Of a DNA stretch of 64,000 nucleotides, positions 9,751-19,437 are shown one piece after another; the stretch's first letter is position 1, and each line of letters opens with the position of its first letter. The notes beneath the pieces were generated by a model. That model was not told the DNA's origin and did no database searches. It was given only the letters and a program-made list of their open reading frames with translations. Made by a program: the position numbers and the translations under genes. The stretch comes from UBA1141 sp963665155 (GTDB lineage Bacteria > Chloroflexota > Dehalococcoidia > Lucifugimonadales > UBA3495): assembly GCA_963665155.2 (NCBI GenBank), contig CAXXFI010000001.1, positions 62,001 to 126,000 of the forward strand, given 5' to 3'.

Positions 9751-9793
9751 AAGACCCGCCGGAGGGAGGAGCGTCTGCCCTCCGGCGGGTCTT
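9751..9793 (-). terminator. Rho-independent terminator of double-DctP gene, copy 1
   Basis: A 14-bp perfect GC-rich stem GACCCGCCGGAGGG/CCCTCCGGCGGGTC is extended by A-T pairs. On the minus strand it is followed by TTTTTGTGCC. It lies about 215 nt past the stop codon. Confidence 0.85.
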
Positions 9794-9867
9794 AGTTAGG
9801 AAAAAACGATGCTGGAGCATCGTTCCCCCCAAGGAGATGTCTTCCTTTTTCTTCCTTTCTTGCTTGC

Positions 9868-9912
9868 CACAGGGTTTCTACTCACAGGGTTTCTATTCAC
9901 AGGGTTCCGATT
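9868..9912. repeat. 15-bp minisatellite, short allele
   Basis: About three units of CACAGGGTTTCTACT-type repeat lie between the copy-1 stop codon and its terminator. The same position in copy 2 has about 30 units. Confidence 0.85.
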
Positions 9913-10008
9913 GCCTGAACCTTTTCCTTTGGAACCCCTGTGGCCCATCATGGCTTATAGGGCATCGTTCCCCCAAGGATCTCCTCCCGCGAACCCTGTT
10001 GGCGCAGC

Positions 10009-12654
10009 TTAATCCGTAATGGTGATGGCCGTTTTCACCACCGACCCGTCGGGCTCAATGTGCATACCGACCCGTGGGCCGACTTTCTCGTTAAAAACTT
10101 TTACGATGGATGCGTCGGCCCCCCCAACGCGTTCGACCCAATTGGGCACCATGACTTCCAAGACAGCCTTGTCGCTAAGGGCCCTAAGCTCCGGGGAGAA
10201 CTCCACGTACTCCATGCCGGCCTCTACGAGCTGAGTAATCACGATCTCATTGTGGGAAGCCGCAACCCGTAGCGCTTCGAGTTCGTACCTGGCGCCTTCT
10301 TCGATCAAGATCGCTTGTAGGTCGGCGGGTATCCCTTCCCAAACCTTCTTGTTGATGACGTTAACAGTGTTGGGGAAGCTGACTAGAGGGCCGTTTAGAT
10401 AGTCGGCTACCTCGTACCACCTCTGCCCGTAACTCGCTGCGCCGCCTGAGATTGCAGCCTCGATAATTCCGCGCTCCATAGCAGTGTACACTTCGGAGAA
10501 GGCCACGAATTGAGATTTTGCGCCCATGCCGATGATCCAGTCAGCTATGGCGGTGCCGAAGGCGCGAACGTTCAGCCCTTTTATATCTTCCGCCGTTATC
10601 AAGGGCTCTTTGCTAGATACGAAGATGTCATCCCCCGAAGACCAGCTAAAGTAGATCACCTTTCCGCCGCCGGTTGCCTCCGAATTCACCACCTCAAGCT
10701 CCGGCACCATAGCAGTCGACGCATGGTACATAACTTCCCGGTTGGGGAATATCCCAAACAGGTATTGAATCTCGAGGGCGGGAACATCACCCGCCACGTA
10801 GGGGGCGATAATTTGCGCCATGGCCAGCGTACCGTCCTCAAGCAGAGTCAAGATGTCAGGCCCGGCTAACCCCAACTCGGGGTAGGAAGAACTTACCATT
10901 TTAAGCTGCCCATTGGTTCTCTCCAGCACGTTGGGGAACAAGAAGACGTCGGATAACTCGCAGAAGACAAACGCTCGGTTAAGACAGGCATGCTGGATCT
11001 CTATTTCCACCCCTTCACTTACCAATTGGGTCGGGTTTTCAAAATTCGCCTTTTCTAGCAGGCCTTTGTAATAGCCGGACTCGTACATATACAGGTGCCG
11101 CTCCAGTGAGCCCAGGGTCACATTGCCGTCGGCATCGCCATAGTCCTCACTGAACGACGGCCCCACCAACTGGTTAATGTCGCCAACGTAAATGGCGCCG
11201 GGGCCGCCCGCTAGATTCGCGGCTATGTCCGCCAACGCCGAGGCCGTGGGGCTGGTGCTCACCGTTCCCGTCTTTGAATTTGTAATCGAACCGTCCCTCT
11301 CAATGCGTAGCCCTACCACCGGGCCAACCGCATCGTTAAAGAGCGCCACCGCTTCCCCGGTCGGTCCACCAGCCCGATTTATCCAACTCGGCAATACCTT
11401 CTTGAGGAATACCTCATTGAAGATGTATTCTTTGATCTCAGGGCTGAACTCAGTCATGATGAGCCCCTTGTCTACGATCTTCGGCACCCCGGTGTCGCCC
11501 AATATGGGCGCCATCCGAAGGAACTCTAGCTCGTATTTTGCCCCTTCCTCCAACAGAATCTGTTGGAAATCGGTGGGTAGTCCATCCCATATCTTCTTGT
11601 TCACGGTCATGTTTTCCACCGTGAATAGCGGCAGGGGACCACTCATGTGGCTGGTCACCTCATACCACCTTTGACCGAAGGCCGCGTTGGCGCCGGTCAC
11701 CGCTCCGCCCAAAATCCCGCGCTCAAGGGCCGTATATACCTCGGCGAAGGCTACGAATTGGGCCTCAGCCCCCATTCCATCTATCCAGTCCGACAATGCT
11801 CCACCGAAGCTTCGAACCTTGACTCCTTTGAAGTCTTCCAGTTTTTCCATTTTGTCTTTGGTGAAGAAGAATATGTCATTCTCACCTACCCTCCAAAGCT
11901 GGAGAATAGTTACTCCCCCGCGTGTCCGATCAGCTACTAGCTGATCCATCGCCGGTATGGCGTTTGTGGTCGCCTGGTAGAAGGTCTCATGGTCCTGGAA
12001 GAGCCCCCACAGGTACTTGACCTCCAGTGCCGGCATGTCCCCAGCCACGTACGCAGCTGCGATTTCGGCTATGGACAGTGTCCCGTTATCCAGTAGATCC
12101 GCGACATCGGGCCCCGCAATCCCCAACTCCGGGTATCCCAACATCTGTATGTCCAATTGGCCATTGGTCCGCTCCAGCACATTCTTCTGGAAGAACACTT
12201 CAGCCAACCTACAGTGGGTCAACGCCCGGTTGATGCAAGCGAACTGGATTTTGATTTCCTCACCTTGGGTAGTCAGTTCCGTCGGGTTTTCAAACCCTGC
12301 TCTCTCTATCAGTCCTTTGTAGTAATCCGCCGTGAATATCCATTCGTCGTCCTGAAGCGAACCAAGAGGCACGTTCCCGTCTGCGTCACCCCAATCCTCT
12401 TCAAGAGCCGGGCCCACCAATTGCCTAAGGTCGCCCACGTAAATGGCCCCCGGTCCGCCAGCCAATTTGGCTGCGATACTTGCTAGTGAATCCGACGCAG
12501 GTGCCTGCACCGCTGGCGCCGTGGTCGCCACCGGAGACGTTGCCCCGGTAGGCGTCGACACCGATGCGGGAACCGCCGTTGGGTCATCCCCTCCGCACGC
12601 CATTAGAATCAGAAGAATTACACCTAAAAGTCCCGAGAATAGGTATTTCCGCAT
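10009..12654 (-). CDS. Lipoprotein with two fused TRAP DctP-type solute-binding domains
   Basis: 881 residues with a lipoprotein signal (hydrophobic run, then the LMAC lipobox, then GG) and a Pro/Thr/Ala-rich linker. Domain 1 spans ~58-465 and domain 2 ~470-881. Both open with a GGPGAIYVGD segment and carry the DctP pattern FKGVKVRSFG/IKGLNVRAFG, in which the Arg would bind a carboxylate, followed by EVYTALERG and VWDGLPTD/VWEGIPAD. DctP proteins capture organic acids outside the membrane for DctQM permeases; no dctQ/dctM is in this window. ATG 12654 has AAGGAGCG upstream. A two-domain single chain is unusual, since these proteins normally have one domain of about 330 residues. It could bind two ligands or act as a sensor. 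Confidence 0.85.
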   Translation of the reverse strand: MRKYLFSGLLGVILLILMACGGDDPTAVPASVSTPTGATSPVATTAPAVQAPASDSLASIAAKLAGGPGAIYVGDLRQLVGPALEEDWGDADGNVPLGSLQDDEWIFTADYYKGLIERAGFENPTELTTQGEEIKIQFACINRALTHCRLAEVFFQKNVLERTNGQLDIQMLGYPELGIAGPDVADLLDNGTLSIAEIAAAYVAGDMPALEVKYLWGLFQDHETFYQATTNAIPAMDQLVADRTRGGVTILQLWRVGENDIFFFTKDKMEKLEDFKGVKVRSFGGALSDWIDGMGAEAQFVAFAEVYTALERGILGGAVTGANAAFGQRWYEVTSHMSGPLPLFTVENMTVNKKIWDGLPTDFQQILLEEGAKYELEFLRMAPILGDTGVPKIVDKGLIMTEFSPEIKEYIFNEVFLKKVLPSWINRAGGPTGEAVALFNDAVGPVVGLRIERDGSITNSKTGTVSTSPTASALADIAANLAGGPGAIYVGDINQLVGPSFSEDYGDADGNVTLGSLERHLYMYESGYYKGLLEKANFENPTQLVSEGVEIEIQHACLNRAFVFCELSDVFLFPNVLERTNGQLKMVSSSYPELGLAGPDILTLLEDGTLAMAQIIAPYVAGDVPALEIQYLFGIFPNREVMYHASTAMVPELEVVNSEATGGGKVIYFSWSSGDDIFVSSKEPLITAEDIKGLNVRAFGTAIADWIIGMGAKSQFVAFSEVYTAMERGIIEAAISGGAASYGQRWYEVADYLNGPLVSFPNTVNVINKKVWEGIPADLQAILIEEGARYELEALRVAASHNEIVITQLVEAGMEYVEFSPELRALSDKAVLEVMVPNWVERVGGADASIVKVFNEKVGPRVGMHIEPDGSVVKTAITITD

Positions 12655-13376
12655 TTGAACGCTCCTTCAAATTAAGCTGGCCATGTCCCAGATGACCTAT
12701 CTACCGTTTTAGTTCCTATGGATGTGATCCCCTATGCTCTCTTCCCATTCACCATAGCTGTCGTTCCAATCAAGCGGTGATCGACCAATACAGAGAAGGT
12801 TCCAGTCCACCAAATTAGTAGACGCTCCGATTTCCATTGCTCAAAAACGATTAGTACCGATTGACCAACTGATCGAGCATCTATTCTCAGGGAACCAGCA
12901 ATGGAGGCTGCATATATTCCCTGATATAGCTTACTTTCGTAGGTTGAGTAGTATAGATACGTGATTTATTGTGTGTCAACATGGTTTTGATGATGATTAT
13001 TCTGTATATTTATAACAAATAGTAATAATATGTTAATATCATTGTAATACTGATAGTGCCATATTATTCGCACTAATGAGGGTATGTTACGAATATTACA
13101 GTAGTTAAAGGGAATGGCTTGACCGATAACAGCAAATACTAAGTATATTTCGATCTGTGGGCCTCCGACTGCAACAATTTCACATAGGCGTATCACATAG
13201 GCGTATTGCGTTTGCTGTTTCACCAATACGGCCAACTAGGCTTTGGGGCAAACTGTAAAGTCAAATCGTCCTTGGGGCAACTCGACCAAATTGACCTCCG
13301 CTACGCGGTGACCATTCACTGTGGTGAAGTAGTTAAGCTGGCTTACGCTATTACCCACATTTGCGCCCGGCACAAA

Positions 13377-13419
13377 AAGACCCGCCGGAGGGAGGAGCGT
13401 CTGCCCTCCGGCGGGTCTT
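13377..13419 (-). terminator. Rho-independent terminator of DctP copy 2
   Basis: Same 14-bp stem and minus-strand T-run as at 9751-9793. It lies more than 600 nt from the stop codon because of the expanded array. Confidence 0.85.
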
Positions 13420-13494
13420 AGTTAGGAAAAAACGATGCTGGAGCATCGTTCCCCCCAAGGAGATGTCTTCCTTTTTCTTCCTTTCTTGCTTGCC

Positions 13495-13934
13495 ACAGGG
13501 TTTCTATTCACAGGGTTTCTATTCACAGGGTTTCTATTCACAGGGTTTCTGCCCTCACAGGGTTTCTTCACAGGGTTTCTACTCACAGGGTTTCTACTCA
13601 CAGGGTTTCTATTCACAGGGTTTCTATTCACAGGGTTTCTTCCAGGGTTTCCCCACAGGGTTTCTATTCACAGGGTTTCTACTCACAGGGTTTCTACTCA
13701 CAGGGTTTCTACTCACAGGGTTTCTACTCACAGGGTTTCTACTCACAGGGTTTCTACTCACAGGGTTTCTACTCACAGGGTTTCTACTCACAGGGTTTCT
13801 ACTCACAGGGTTTCTACTCACAGGGTTTCTACTCACAGGGTTTCTACTCACAGGGTTTCTACTCACAGGGTTTCTACTCACAGGGTTTCTACTCACAGGG
13901 TTTCTACTCACAGGGTTTCTATTCACAGGGTTCC
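13495..13934. repeat. Expanded 15-bp minisatellite, about 30 units
   Basis: Tandem CACAGGGTTTCTACT-type units, the central ones identical over about 16 repeats, with variant units (shorter, or TATT for TACT) at the left edge. Because 15 is a multiple of 3 and the unit has no stop in several frames, it creates spurious LLTGF- and NPVSR-repeat ORFs on the two strands. It lies in the 3' untranslated region of the minus-strand DctP copy. Confidence 0.95.
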
Positions 13935-14034
13935 GATTGCCTGAACCTTTTCCTTTGGAACCCCTGTGGCCCATCATGGCTTATAGGGCATCGTTCCCCC
14001 AAGGATCTCCTCCCGCGAACCCTGTTGGCGCAGC

Positions 14035-16667
14035 TTAATCCGTAATGGTGATGGCCGTTTTCACCACCGACCCGTCGGGCTCAATGTGCATACCGACCCG
14101 TGGGCCGACTTTCTCGTTAAAAACTTTTACGATGGATGCGTCGGCCCCCCCAACGCGTTCGACCCAATTGGGCACCATGACTTCCAAGACAGCCTTGTCG
14201 CTAAGGGCCCTAAGCTCCGGGGAGAACTCCACGTACTCCATGCCGGCCTCTACGAGCTGAGTAATCACGATCTCATTGTGGGAAGCCGCAACCCGTAGCG
14301 CTTCGAGTTCGTACCTGGCGCCTTCTTCGATCAAGATCGCTTGTAGGTCGGCGGGTATCCCTTCCCAAACCTTCTTGTTGATGACGTTAACAGTGTTGGG
14401 GAAGCTGACTAGAGGGCCGTTTAGATAGTCGGCTACCTCGTACCACCTCTGCCCGTAACTCGCTGCGCCGCCTGAGATTGCAGCCTCGATAATTCCGCGC
14501 TCCATAGCAGTGTACACGAATTGCCAGATTTTGCGCCCATGCCGATGATCCAGTCAGCTATGGCGGTGCCGAAGGCGCGAACGTTCAGCCCTTTTATATC
14601 TTCCGCCGTTATCAAGGGCTCTTTGCTAGATACGAAGATGTCATCCCCCGAAGACCAGCTAAAGTAGATCACCTTTCCGCCGCCGGTTGCCTCCGAATTC
14701 ACCACCTCAAGCTCCGGCACCATAGCAGTCGACGCATGGTACATAACTTCCCGGTTGGGGAATATCCCAAACAGGTATTGAATCTCGAGGGCGGGAACAT
14801 CACCCGCCACGTAGGGGGCGATAATTTGCGCCATGGCCAGCGTACCGTCCTCAAGCAGAGTCAAGATGTCAGGCCCGGCTAACCCCAACTCGGGGTAGGA
14901 AGAACTTACCATTTTAAGCTGCCCATTGGTTCTCTCCAGCACGTTGGGGAACAAGAAGACGTCGGATAACTCGCAGAAGACAAACGCTCGGTTAAGACAG
15001 GCATGCTGGATCTCTATTTCCACCCCTTCACTTACCAATTGGGTCGGGTTTTCAAAATTCGCCTTTTCTAGCAGGCCTTTGTAATAGCCGGACTCGTACA
15101 TATACAGGTGCCGCTCCAGTGAGCCCAGGGTCACATTGCCGTCGGCATCGCCATAGTCCTCACTGAACGACGGCCCCACCAACTGGTTAATGTCGCCAAC
15201 GTAAATGGCGCCGGGGCCGCCCGCTAGATTCGCGGCTATGTCCGCCAACGCCGAGGCCGTGGGGCTGGTGCTCACCGTTCCCGTCTTTGAATTTGTAATC
15301 GAACCGTCCCTCTCAATGCGTAGCCCTACCACCGGGCCAACCGCATCGTTAAAGAGCGCCACCGCTTCCCCGGTCGGTCCACCAGCCCGATTTATCCAAC
15401 TCGGCAATACCTTCTTGAGGAATACCTCATTGAAGATGTATTCTTTGATCTCAGGGCTGAACTCAGTCATGATGAGCCCCTTGTCTACGATCTTCGGCAC
15501 CCCGGTGTCGCCCAATATGGGCGCCATCCGAAGGAACTCTAGCTCGTATTTTGCCCCTTCCTCCAACAGAATCTGTTGGAAATCGGTGGGTAGTCCATCC
15601 CATATCTTCTTGTTCACGGTCATGTTTTCCACCGTGAATAGCGGCAGGGGACCACTCATGTGGCTGGTCACCTCATACCACCTTTGACCGAAGGCCGCGT
15701 TGGCGCCGGTCACCGCTCCGCCCAAAATCCCGCGCTCAAGGGCCGTATATACCTCGGCGAAGGCTACGAATTGGGCCTCAGCCCCCATTCCATCTATCCA
15801 GTCCGACAATGCTCCACCGAAGCTTCGAACCTTGACTCCTTTGAAGTCTTCCAGTTTTTCCATTTTGTCTTTGGTGAAGAAGAATATGTCATTCTCACCT
15901 ACCCTCCAAAGCTGGAGAATAGTTACTCCCCCGCGTGTCCGATCAGCTACTAGCTGATCCATCGCCGGTATGGCGTTTGTGGTCGCCTGGTAGAAGGTCT
16001 CATGGTCCTGGAAGAGCCCCCACAGGTACTTGACCTCCAGTGCCGGCATGTCCCCAGCCACGTACGCAGCTGCGATTTCGGCTATGGACAGTGTCCCGTT
16101 ATCCAGTAGATCCGCGACATCGGGCCCCGCAATCCCCAACTCCGGGTATCCCAACATCTGTATGTCCAATTGGCCATTGGTCCGCTCCAGCACATTCTTC
16201 TGGAAGAACACTTCAGCCAACCTACAGTGGGTCAACGCCCGGTTGATGCAAGCGAACTGGATTTTGATTTCCTCACCTTGGGTAGTCAGTTCCGTCGGGT
16301 TTTCAAACCCTGCTCTCTCTATCAGTCCTTTGTAGTAATCCGCCGTGAATATCCATTCGTCGTCCTGAAGCGAACCAAGAGGCACGTTCCCGTCTGCGTC
16401 ACCCCAATCCTCTTCAAGAGCCGGGCCCACCAATTGCCTAAGGTCGCCCACGTAAATGGCCCCCGGTCCGCCAGCCAATTTGGCTGCGATACTTGCTAGT
16501 GAATCCGACGCAGGTGCCTGCACCGCTGGCGCCGTGGTCGCCACCGGAGACGTTGCCCCGGTAGGCGTCGACACCGATGCGGGAACCGCCGTTGGGTCAT
16601 CCCCTCCGCACGCCATTAGAATCAGAAGAATTACACCTAAAAGTCCCGAGAATAGGTATTTCCGCAT
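14035..16667 (-). pseudogene. Frameshifted second copy of the double-DctP gene
   Basis: Near identical to the gene at 10009-12654 from its ATG at 16667 through domain 1 and half of domain 2. Near 14518, 15 bases are missing (the sequence coding around SQFVAFSEVY) and CC is inserted, a net change of -13. The reading frame then leaves the DctP frame and ends about 85 nt later at 14433. The rest of domain 2 continues in frame 14035-14517 without a start site. The first binding domain and lipobox remain translatable, so a shortened lipoprotein of 744 residues with an abnormal tail could still be made. Confidence 0.9.
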
Positions 16668-16680
16668 TTGAACGCTCCTT

Positions 16681-17067
16681 GTTACTTATTAATCTTTTAC
16701 GGAACGACTCTAGTGAATGGAATGCGCATAAATAAACATAATTCGTACACTTTCGTAGGATCACGATTATAATTGCGCGTTTTTCCTACTGTCAAGCATG
16801 ATTTAATGATGTTTAATCAATTAAATTATGAAATATAGTGATAATCTGTTATCATCATTTAAAATACTCTATTATGATCTATATATGATTATCTATCTCT
16901 GGCAGACTCAACGAATGTGATAGAGTGCTTTATCGGCCAATCGCCCATAATGGCTTGAGCTTGGCGAAGTATCTAGGGGAATGGTCTGCCGAGCGCACAA
17001 CTGCAATCCTGGCCATTGCAAATGTTCCCGCGTTTTCGGGCGTCCAGGTGAGTGCAAAAGGAACCAT
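16681..17067. other. AT-rich intergenic, promoter region of DctP copy 2
   Basis: 16690-16900 is strongly AT-rich, like the 5' block of the duplicated unit, and probably promotes the DctP copy leftward. The right half leads into the MFS gene, whose Shine-Dalgarno AAAGGA is at 17057-17062. No gene seen. Confidence 0.5.
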
Positions 17068-18312
17068 TTGGAAGCCCTGCCCACAACAACATCAAATACC
17101 CCGGAGCTATACGACAGTCGATACCGGTTTGTGATAGGCGGGTTGGTCCTTGTCTGCCATCTGGCGTTGGGAATGAACCTGTTCTCTGCCTCTCCCGTTC
17201 TGCCATTGATCATCGACGAGTATTCCATTAGCCGGTCTGCGGCTGGCCTGATGGTAACCCTGGCCCTTTTGTTCGCCGCCGTTTTCGGACTACCCGGCGG
17301 TGTAATAATCTCTCGAATCGGAGTCAGGCGGGCTTTCACCATCGGCTTTTGGTTAATGGCTTTGCTCGCCCTCTCCCCCCTTGCCCCCAATTTGGGTGTC
17401 CTGTTGGCCCTGCGTTTGGCCTTCGGCATTGGGGTCGCATTACTGCTCACCGCAACCGGGCCTTTGTTGATGCGGTGGTTCAAACCCAAAGAAATTCTGG
17501 TGATGAACGGTCTGAATACCGCCGGGCTCAGCCTTGGCATAGCGCTATCCGTATCCACTGCTGCGCCATTGGCTGAGGCCGTGGGTTGGTCTATGGCCCT
17601 GGGTATTTTCGGTTGGACCGGGGTGGCCGGGGCTATAGCGTGGGTCTTCTTGGCAAGGCCTGTGGAGCAAGCCAGTCGCTCGGTGGCAATGCTCACGAGG
17701 AAAGAACTTTGGTCTATTCTTTCCCACCCCATCGTGCTACTTCTGGTAGCCGCAGACGCTGGAGTATTGGTTCAATACACGGCTTTGACCAGTTGGCTAC
17801 CCACATTCTTCAACGAGGCAAGGGACATTTCCCTGTCCAGGGCCGGGTTTATTACGGGGCTATTGCCCTTCGTAGGCGTATTTGCCGTGCTTGCCGGAGC
17901 GTTTCTACCGTCCCGTTTCGGCCCCAGGCACATGTTCTTCCTGGTGCCGGGCATTTTCATCGTGCTGGGTGGGCCCGGTTCCTTTCTGTCAGGCAACCTA
18001 GTTGTCATTTACGTCTCTTTGGTGGTCTTGGGCATAGGCTCATGGCTATACGTTCCCACGCTTCTATCATTGCCGATGGAACTACCCGGCATGACCCCGG
18101 AGAAAGTGGCCATAATCTGGGGGTTTATCATCACGGTTTCCGGGTTTTGCATGTTCGCGTCCCCGCTATTGGTAGGGGCTGTGAGGGACATATATGGCAG
18201 CTTCACGCCGGGATTCATCATTTGTGCTGTCGCCGCTTATACATTGCTGATGGCGGGCATCCTGATACCGCGCGTGGGCCGCGGGAACAGCGGGCTTCGC
18301 TCTCAGGATTGA
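17068..18312 (+). CDS. MFS transporter
   Basis: About 415 residues with 12 predicted membrane segments and the loop 2-3 signature GVIISRIGVRRAFTIGF (G-x-x-x-D/R-R-x-G-R/K-type), typical of the major facilitator superfamily, including the CynX/NarK-like branch. It moves an unknown small solute. The frame is open to 16981, but the first 29 residues are Cys/His/Arg-rich and unlike a transporter N-terminus. TTG 17068 with AAAGGA 5 nt upstream is the better start. Confidence 0.85.
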   Translation: MEALPTTTSNTPELYDSRYRFVIGGLVLVCHLALGMNLFSASPVLPLIIDEYSISRSAAGLMVTLALLFAAVFGLPGGVIISRIGVRRAFTIGFWLMALLALSPLAPNLGVLLALRLAFGIGVALLLTATGPLLMRWFKPKEILVMNGLNTAGLSLGIALSVSTAAPLAEAVGWSMALGIFGWTGVAGAIAWVFLARPVEQASRSVAMLTRKELWSILSHPIVLLLVAADAGVLVQYTALTSWLPTFFNEARDISLSRAGFITGLLPFVGVFAVLAGAFLPSRFGPRHMFFLVPGIFIVLGGPGSFLSGNLVVIYVSLVVLGIGSWLYVPTLLSLPMELPGMTPEKVAIIWGFIITVSGFCMFASPLLVGAVRDIYGSFTPGFIICAVAAYTLLMAGILIPRVGRGNSGLRSQD

Positions 18313-18665
18313 CAAGCCCTGCATTGACAACCTCAGCATTGACAACCCTGGGGGGTGCGAGTAATTTTAATGCGCCGGTCCGCCTGGATACTCCGGTTGG
18401 GCCACATTCAAAAACCCCAAAAATTCCCCAGGATTACTCATTCATAAATCCCTCAGAAATCGCTGCTCTGGTTAGGACCCGAGTACATCTACAGCCGCAC
18501 TTCAGCACGTGGGATCTCTGGGGCATTCAATTTTGGGTTTAAGCTGGGGTCTAGAAGAACCAGTCTCACTCCGGAAATGGCACATCAGGCAATAGATAGA
18601 TCAGTACTTTTCACTATTTCTCAAATCACAACAATCAATTCACAACACTTAGGCAGGAGGATATT
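18313..18665. other. Intergenic with short ATTGACAA repeats
   Basis: Three imperfect copies of ATTGACAA(C/G)CC lie at 18308-18350. No gene is supported. The Shine-Dalgarno GGCAGGAGG of the next gene is at 18652-18660. Confidence 0.4.
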
Positions 18666-19223
18666 GTGGCGAGATTACCAGCAGCTACCCGAGACAGCGT
18701 CCCCGAGGGCCAAAAGGATGTTTTTGACGAGATCGTCCAGAAGCTGGGAGGAGTGCCGCCCTACGGACCGGGTTCGGTTATGATTCACGTTCCACAAGCA
18801 CATAAATGCGCAACAGCCTTGAACGACTACCTGCGCAATGATTCCACCCTGCCAAAAAAGATTCAGGAATTATCCATGCTGGTCACGGCCCGGGAGATGG
18901 ACTGCCAGCACATCTGGAATGCCCACGCAGGCTCGGCCCGAGAAGCCGGGGTTCCCGACAAGCTGGTGGACGATATCCGAGAAAATCGGGCGCTAAGCGG
19001 CCTGGGAGCGGATGAAGAGGCCGTCGTCAACCTAGGTCGGGAATTTTTCCGCACTCACAAAGTTAGCAGAGGCGCGTTCCAGGCGGCGTTGGAGCAGTTC
19101 GGTCAGACCGGGGTTGTGGAGTTGGTTCTGACGATGGGTAACTACAGCCTGCTCTCATTCGCCATCAACACTTTCGACACGGACCTACCTCCGAACCGGT
19201 CCGAGCCGCTGCTACCCATCTAG
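18666..19223 (+). CDS. Carboxymuconolactone decarboxylase (AhpD-like) family protein
   Basis: 185 residues from GTG 18666 with GGAGG 5 nt upstream. In AhpD-type proteins the active site is E-x11-C-x-x-C-x-x-x-H. Here E, C and H keep that spacing (KIQELSMLV...DCQHIWNAH), but the second Cys is Ile, so it is not a dithiol peroxidase. Similar one-Cys members are common in aromatic catabolism clusters as decarboxylase-like proteins of unknown substrate. It precedes an epoxide hydrolase by 215 bp on the same strand. Compare the two CxxU relatives at 26658 and 30040. Confidence 0.85.
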   Translation: MARLPAATRDSVPEGQKDVFDEIVQKLGGVPPYGPGSVMIHVPQAHKCATALNDYLRNDSTLPKKIQELSMLVTAREMDCQHIWNAHAGSAREAGVPDKLVDDIRENRALSGLGADEEAVVNLGREFFRTHKVSRGAFQAALEQFGQTGVVELVLTMGNYSLLSFAINTFDTDLPPNRSEPLLPI

Positions 19224-19437
19224 GTTTTCGGCAATTTTATTGGGCCAATCCGGAACTCTCGGCGCTGGGCGAAGTCTACAGATCGAAGTGTAAGTGTGGA
19301 TGTAATCGCCAATACCGGTTCAGCACGACACATGAATTAAGTATCGTCATAATCAATCAATTGCTCACGTTAGGTGAGCCGGGGGATCCAGAGTCCGCAG
19401 TATCCACAATGGGTAGAGTTCACAAGGAGCAATAGGT

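Larger units (their letters stand above)
9114..10008. other. Non-coding block of unit 1
   Basis: Starts with AT-rich sequence (about 9380-9560) resembling promoter DNA, then a short GC-richer part and the terminator at 9751-9793. No supported ORF. Compared with the second copy it carries an extra segment (GGACTCATCC... near 9555) and lacks the direct repeat CACATAGGCGTAT x2 found at 13182-13207. Confidence 0.6.
9114..12667. repeat. Direct duplication, unit 1 (about 3.55 kb)
   Basis: Positions from 9114 match those from 12672 onward (TTAAGCTGGCC...), and positions up to 12667 match up to 16680 (...GAACGCTCCTT). The unit contains an AT-rich upstream-type block, a terminator, a short 15-bp repeat and the whole double-DctP gene. 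Units are near identical except for listed indels, so the event is recent. Confidence 0.95.
12672..16680. repeat. Direct duplication, unit 2 (about 4.0 kb)
   Basis: Second copy of the 9114-12667 unit, starting 5 bp after unit 1 ends. It is longer by about 450 bp because the 15-bp array expanded and an extra segment was gained near 13180-13270. Its DctP gene differs by a 15-bp loss and a 2-bp gain near 14518. Confidence 0.95.

Noticed and set aside
12966..13235. Minus-strand AT-rich ORF in the duplicated block
   Set aside because: Disrupted in the sister copy by small indels, with no ribosome site; promoter-like AT-rich DNA.
13361..14038. Pentapeptide-repeat proteins (LLTGF or NPVSR repeats) over the 15-bp array
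   Set aside because: The 15-bp period keeps several frames open by chance. The same block has only three units in the sister copy and lies in the 3' region of another gene.
16908..17732. Minus-strand ORF opposite the MFS gene
   Set aside because: Pro/Ala/Lys/Arg-rich shadow frame; the plus strand encodes an obvious transporter.
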